Assembly: GCF_024666615.1 (NCBI RefSeq)
Contig: NZ_CP088297.1
Span: 434,001 to 498,000 of the forward strand
Direction of reading: 5' to 3'
Source of the DNA: Aquabacterium sp. J223
Lineage (GTDB): Bacteria; Pseudomonadota; Gammaproteobacteria; Burkholderiales; Burkholderiaceae_C
DNA length: 64,000 bases
The notes under the pieces are model-generated. The model ran no database searches. It was not told where the DNA came from and saw only the letters and a program-made list of their open reading frames with translations. Numbering within the stretch: the first letter of the stretch is position 1; each line of letters begins with the position of its first letter. Shown in pieces: positions 61,364-64,000 of this stretch. Made by a program: the position numbers and the translations under genes.

Positions 61364-62019
61364 CATGGCGGCGCCTCCCGGCGCCTGAGGCTGCGGAAGG
61401 TGATGGAGTGGCGCAGCCCCGGCGTCGGCAGGATGGCGTGCTGCCAGCCCCAGCGTGCCTCCCCCTGCAGCGCGTAGATCGAGCGCGGCGGCAGGGGCAG
61501 TTCGGCGCGGCCCTGCTGCCAGCGCCGCTCGGCGCGCCAGCGGCGCCAGCCCATCACCGCCTCGCCGCCCAGCGACAGGCCCACCACGTCCTCGTAGTCG
61601 GGCACGTCGCGGTGCCAGCCCAAGGGGGTGCCGGGACGGTATTCGGCGATGAGCGCGTCGGTGAGCGATGGCGCCGGCAGGCCCGCCCAGGCGGCCGCGC
61701 GGTCGCGCAGCCCGGCCAGCCAGTCGGGCAACGGCCGCGCGCTGCGCAGCACGCCGGCGGCGAAGTCGAAGCGATGGCCGAAGGCCAGCACCCGTCGCCG
61801 GGCCAGGTGGCCGTGGTAGTCGGCCGCGGCCAGCGGCAGGGCCGCGATGCGCGCCAGCAGCGCGCCTTCCTCGGCCACCGACAGCCATGGCGCCTGCAGC
61901 CGCAGCCCGTCCGGCAACCCGGGCGGGCCGTCGGCGTCGGCGGCGAAGAGGTCGGCCTGCGGCATGCCGGCGCACGGCAACGCCCGTACCGCGGCCCGGG
62001 CGCCGATAGCATCGGTCAT
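61363..62019 (-). CDS. alkB: AlkB-type alpha-ketoglutarate-dependent dioxygenase
   Basis: The frame gives up to 218 residues; the ATG at 61965 (MPQADLFAADAD) would give a more typical 200-residue protein. Features are AEYRPGTPLGWHRDVPDYED with the iron-binding HxD, VVGLSLGGEAVMGWRRW and the C-terminal LRHSITFRSLRR with the third ligand His and 2-oxoglutarate-binding Arg. This class repairs alkylated bases in DNA or RNA by oxidative demethylation. It is transcribed away from the carboxymuconolactone decarboxylase-like gene with a 26-base gap. Confidence 0.87.
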   Translation of the reverse strand: MTDAIGARAAVRALPCAGMPQADLFAADADGPPGLPDGLRLQAPWLSVAEEGALLARIAALPLAAADYHGHLARRRVLAFGHRFDFAAGVLRSARPLPDWLAGLRDRAAAWAGLPAPSLTDALIAEYRPGTPLGWHRDVPDYEDVVGLSLGGEAVMGWRRWRAERRWQQGRAELPLPPRSIYALQGEARWGWQHAILPTPGLRHSITFRSLRRREAPP

Positions 62020-62045
62020 CGTTTGCGACCGCCAAGGAGCCCTGC

Positions 62046-62615
62046 ATGACCGACGACACCGACCGCCTGCCGCCGCTGCCCCTGGACCGGCTCGACGCCG
62101 ACCAGCGGGTCGCGGCCGACGAACTGCTCAACGGTCCGCGCAAGGCGGTCAAGGGCCCCTTCATCGCGCTGCTGCGCAGCCCCGCGGTGATGACGCACGC
62201 CCAGCGGCTGGGGGCCGCGCTGCGTTTCGACAGCGTGCTGCCCCAGCGGCTGAACGAGTTCGCCACGCTCATCGTCGCGCGGGCCTACAGCCAGCCGTTC
62301 GAATGGTCGGTGCACCGTCCGCTGGCGGTGAAGGCCGGCGTGGCCGAGGCCACGGTGCAGGCGGTGGCGGAGGGCCGCCGTCCGACCACCATGGCCGAGG
62401 ACGAGGCGCTGGTGCACGACTACACGATGGAGCTGCTGCGGCACCACGGCGTCGGCGACGCCACCTACGAGGCCGCACGCACGCTGCTCGGCGAGCGCGG
62501 CGTGGTGGAGCTCACCACGCTGATCGGCTACTTCGCGATGGTCAACGGCGTGCTCAACGTGGCCCGCACGCCGCCCGAGCCGGGCGTGCCGCCGATGCCC
62601 TCGCTGCCGGCCTGA
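62046..62615 (+). CDS. Carboxymuconolactone decarboxylase family protein
   Basis: This 189-residue protein has the AhpD/CMD-like helical fold: FIALLRSPAVMTHAQRLGAA, FATLIVARAYSQPFEWSVHR and VELTTLIGYFAMVNGVLNVA. The typical CxxC of AhpD is absent, so peroxidase activity is unlikely; carboxymuconolactone decarboxylase-like or unknown activity is more probable. ATG 62046 follows AAGGAG. It stands alone between the AlkB gene and a small membrane protein gene. Confidence 0.88.
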   Translation: MTDDTDRLPPLPLDRLDADQRVAADELLNGPRKAVKGPFIALLRSPAVMTHAQRLGAALRFDSVLPQRLNEFATLIVARAYSQPFEWSVHRPLAVKAGVAEATVQAVAEGRRPTTMAEDEALVHDYTMELLRHHGVGDATYEAARTLLGERGVVELTTLIGYFAMVNGVLNVARTPPEPGVPPMPSLPA

Positions 62616-62808
62616 GGCCGGTTCCGCGGCGGCACCCAGTGAGACCACCGTCAGGCGGCTCTGACATGCGGTTGCGCTGAGCGGGAATTGAATCGTGGGG
62701 TCATCACGGCGACCATCCTTCCCACAGTTCCTGCCAAGGGCAGCCCCGTCAAGCGGGTCCGGCGGCAGGTCGTTGGCAGTCGTTAAAGGAATTGGAAGGA
62801 GCAACCTC

Positions 62809-63078
62809 ATGAACTTGATCATCTGGCTCGTCGTCGGCGGTCTCTTGGGCTGGGTCGCCAGCATGCTCATGCGCACCGATGGGCAACAGGGCATCGTGCT
62901 CAACGTCGTCGTCGGCATCGTCGGCGCGCTGATCGGTGGTTGGCTGCTGGCCCCGATGCTGGGCACCGGCACCATCAACAGCAACGACTTCAGCATCGGC
63001 TCCCTGGCCGTGTCGTTGCTCGGCGCCGTGATCCTGCTGGCCATCGTCAACCTGGTCCGCAGGGGCTCGGTACGCTGA
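62809..63078 (+). CDS. GlsB/YeaQ/YmgE family membrane protein
   Basis: This 89-residue protein has three membrane helices with the family's LIIWLVVGGLLGWVASMLMR, GIVLNVVVGIVGALIGGWLL and LLGAVILLAIVNLV. Such proteins are often called transglycosylase-associated and are induced by stress. ATG 62809 is preceded by GGAAGGAG. A strong terminator follows about 20 bases after the stop. Confidence 0.92.
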   Translation: MNLIIWLVVGGLLGWVASMLMRTDGQQGIVLNVVVGIVGALIGGWLLAPMLGTGTINSNDFSIGSLAVSLLGAVILLAIVNLVRRGSVR

Positions 63079-63098
63079 CCTTCGGCAGCCTCTCCGCG

Positions 63099-63131
63099 AA
63101 GGCGGCGGTCCTCAGGGACCGCCGCCTTTTT
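63099..63131. terminator. Terminator after the GlsB-like gene
   Basis: GGCGGCGGTCC (63101-63111) and GGACCGCCGCC (63116-63126) with a four-base loop, followed by TTTTT. Extended by AA/TT. It can also serve the convergent uracil-DNA glycosylase gene. Confidence 0.9.
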
Positions 63132-63780
63132 CGTTCGTGAGCTTGAGGGCGGCGCCGGTGTCCGGTCGGCCGCCGGCGACGAGCCGGTCGCTGGCCAGCT
63201 TCAGGTCGTCCAGCCACCGGACATAGGCCGGTTCCCGCTCGCCCGCGTGCAAGCGCAACAGGGCCGAGGGGTGCAGCGTCACCAGCACCGGCAGGCCGTC
63301 GGCGGGGCGGGTCGTCCAGCGTCCGCGCAGGCCCGACACGGTGGCCTGCGGGCCGAGCAGCGCCCGGGCGGCGGTGGCGCCGAGCGCGACGATGGCACCC
63401 GGGCGCACCGTGTCGAGTTCGCCCTGCAGCCACTGCGCGCAGATCGCCGCCTCGCGTTGTGCCGGCGTCTTGTGCAGCCGGCGCTGTCCGCGCCACTCGA
63501 ACTTGAAGTGCTTGACCGCGTTGGTGACGTAGAGCCGCTCGCGTGGCCACTGCAGCTGCGCCAGCGCCCGGTCCAGCAGCCGGCCGGCGGGGCCGACGAA
63601 GGGCCGGCCCTGGTGGTCCTCCTGGTCGCCGGGCTGTTCCCCGACCAGCATCAGCGCCGGCCGCAGCGGCCCTTCGCCCCAGACCATGCGGGTGCCGAGC
63701 AGGCCGATCGGGCAGTCGCGGCAGCCTCGGGCCTGCTCGGCCAGCGCGTGCCAGCGCGTCTCGTCGTCCACCGCGTCCAT
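63112..63780 (-). CDS. UdgX-like uracil-DNA glycosylase
   Basis: This 222-residue protein has the family 4/UdgX arrangement: Cys20/Cys23 (CRDC) at the start of the Fe-S site, active-site MLVGEQPGDQEDHQGRPFVG and VTNAVKHFKFEWRGQRRLHK. The RRLH loop with His103 corresponds to the KRRIH insertion that defines UdgX, where a His forms a covalent bond to uracil-containing DNA in mycobacterial enzymes. VTLHPSALLR completes the site. It repairs or traps uracil in DNA. Only three cysteines are plain to see (with the one in AAICAQW), so the cluster ligands are not all confirmed. Standalone, no fused DUF4130. Confidence 0.88.
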   Translation of the reverse strand: MDAVDDETRWHALAEQARGCRDCPIGLLGTRMVWGEGPLRPALMLVGEQPGDQEDHQGRPFVGPAGRLLDRALAQLQWPRERLYVTNAVKHFKFEWRGQRRLHKTPAQREAAICAQWLQGELDTVRPGAIVALGATAARALLGPQATVSGLRGRWTTRPADGLPVLVTLHPSALLRLHAGEREPAYVRWLDDLKLASDRLVAGGRPDTGAALKLTNEKGGGP

Positions 63781-63833
63781 GGCCCGCGGGGGTGCAAGGC
63801 AGGTGCCCGGCCAGCGGCTATCGTCACGGCCCC

Positions 63834-64000
63834 ATGACGCCCATCACGCCCACCCACGACGTTCCCTCCTCCGCCAGCCGGCTGCCCCGGGCCTGGAAGC
63901 GCTGGCTGCTCCTGGCCCTGCTGGTGGCCGGCCTGCTGCGCCTGGGCGTCGGCCTGGGCAGCGACGGCCTGCAGGCGCTGGACGAGCGGCTGATGCTGGC
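63834..64000 (+). CDS. Membrane protein N-terminus, cut by window end
   Basis: ATG 63834 opens a frame of at least 55 residues, with a hydrophobic segment RWLLLALLVAGLLRLGVGLG and then an amphipathic QALDERLMLA. The rest is outside the window. A CHASE2-type sensor start is possible (a hydrophobic helix followed by LDERL), but evidence is thin. Confidence 0.5.
   Translation, partial: MTPITPTHDVPSSASRLPRAWKRWLLLALLVAGLLRLGVGLGSDGLQALDERLML

Overview
The window is a uniformly very GC-rich (about 70% or more by eye) bacterial chromosome segment. Its gene content points to a betaproteobacterium of the order Burkholderiales, probably a Rubrivivax/Leptothrix/Methylibium-type relative: DUF4148- and DUF3348/DUF802/DUF2894-type genes, a Gram-negative porin, SorA-type sulfite dehydrogenase, and very dense coding with many ATGA overlaps. 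I saw no rRNA, tRNA, CRISPR array, insertion sequence, prophage or low-GC island. No stretch longer than about 300 bases lacks a gene.

Layout. (1) 1-4.8 kb, minus strand: a TonB-dependent receptor with its own ExbB, ExbD and TonB and a DUF1445 putative hydro-lyase cut by the window start. (2) 5.0-29.8 kb: a large catabolic and transport region. A minus-strand operon holds an ABC importer (binding protein, ATPase, two permeases), an SDR, a cystathionine beta-lyase-type PLP enzyme and an aldehyde dehydrogenase. Diverging from it are a 2OG-Fe(II) oxygenase, HyuA, HyuB and an amidohydrolase. Then come a secreted beta-propeller/amidohydrolase, a LysR regulator, a second SDR, a third amidohydrolase, a Rieske oxygenase, a glutamine-synthetase-like ligase and an MFS carrier. 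Together these look like uptake and stepwise breakdown of an unknown N-containing ring, amide or lactam. (3) 29.8-33.8 kb: a glycine-zipper protein, SelO, a carboxylesterase and a small exported protein. (4) 33.9-37.7 kb: the DUF3348, DUF802, OmpA/MotB-like and DUF2894 operon, which reads like an uncharacterised ion-driven stator-type complex. (5) 37.6-41.1 kb: sulfur-linked genes (SorA/SorB-like sulfite dehydrogenase, a binding-protein/rhodanese fusion, an FMN reductase). (6) 41.1-44.6 kb: a ClpP-like protease, a DMT permease, DoxX and MipA. (7) 44.6-48.9 kb: two-component signalling genes, including a binding protein directly upstream of a hybrid kinase. (8) 49.1-54.4 kb: peroxide defence (AhpC, AhpF, manganese catalase) and flavin reductase. 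(9) 54.5-64 kb: a Tim44-like protein, a repeat protein, SerA, an LLM oxidoreductase, a porin, AlkB, a UdgX-like uracil-DNA glycosylase and small membrane proteins.

A striking technical feature is that at least six genes, and perhaps a seventh site, carry single-base frame breaks, all at or beside short homopolymer runs. Conserved protein sequence continues in another frame after each break. Uncorrected sequencing indels are the simplest explanation, so the affected genes are described as apparent pseudogenes or frameshifted genes that may be intact in the organism. The oxygenase-HyuA 'fusion' may be a product of the same artefact.
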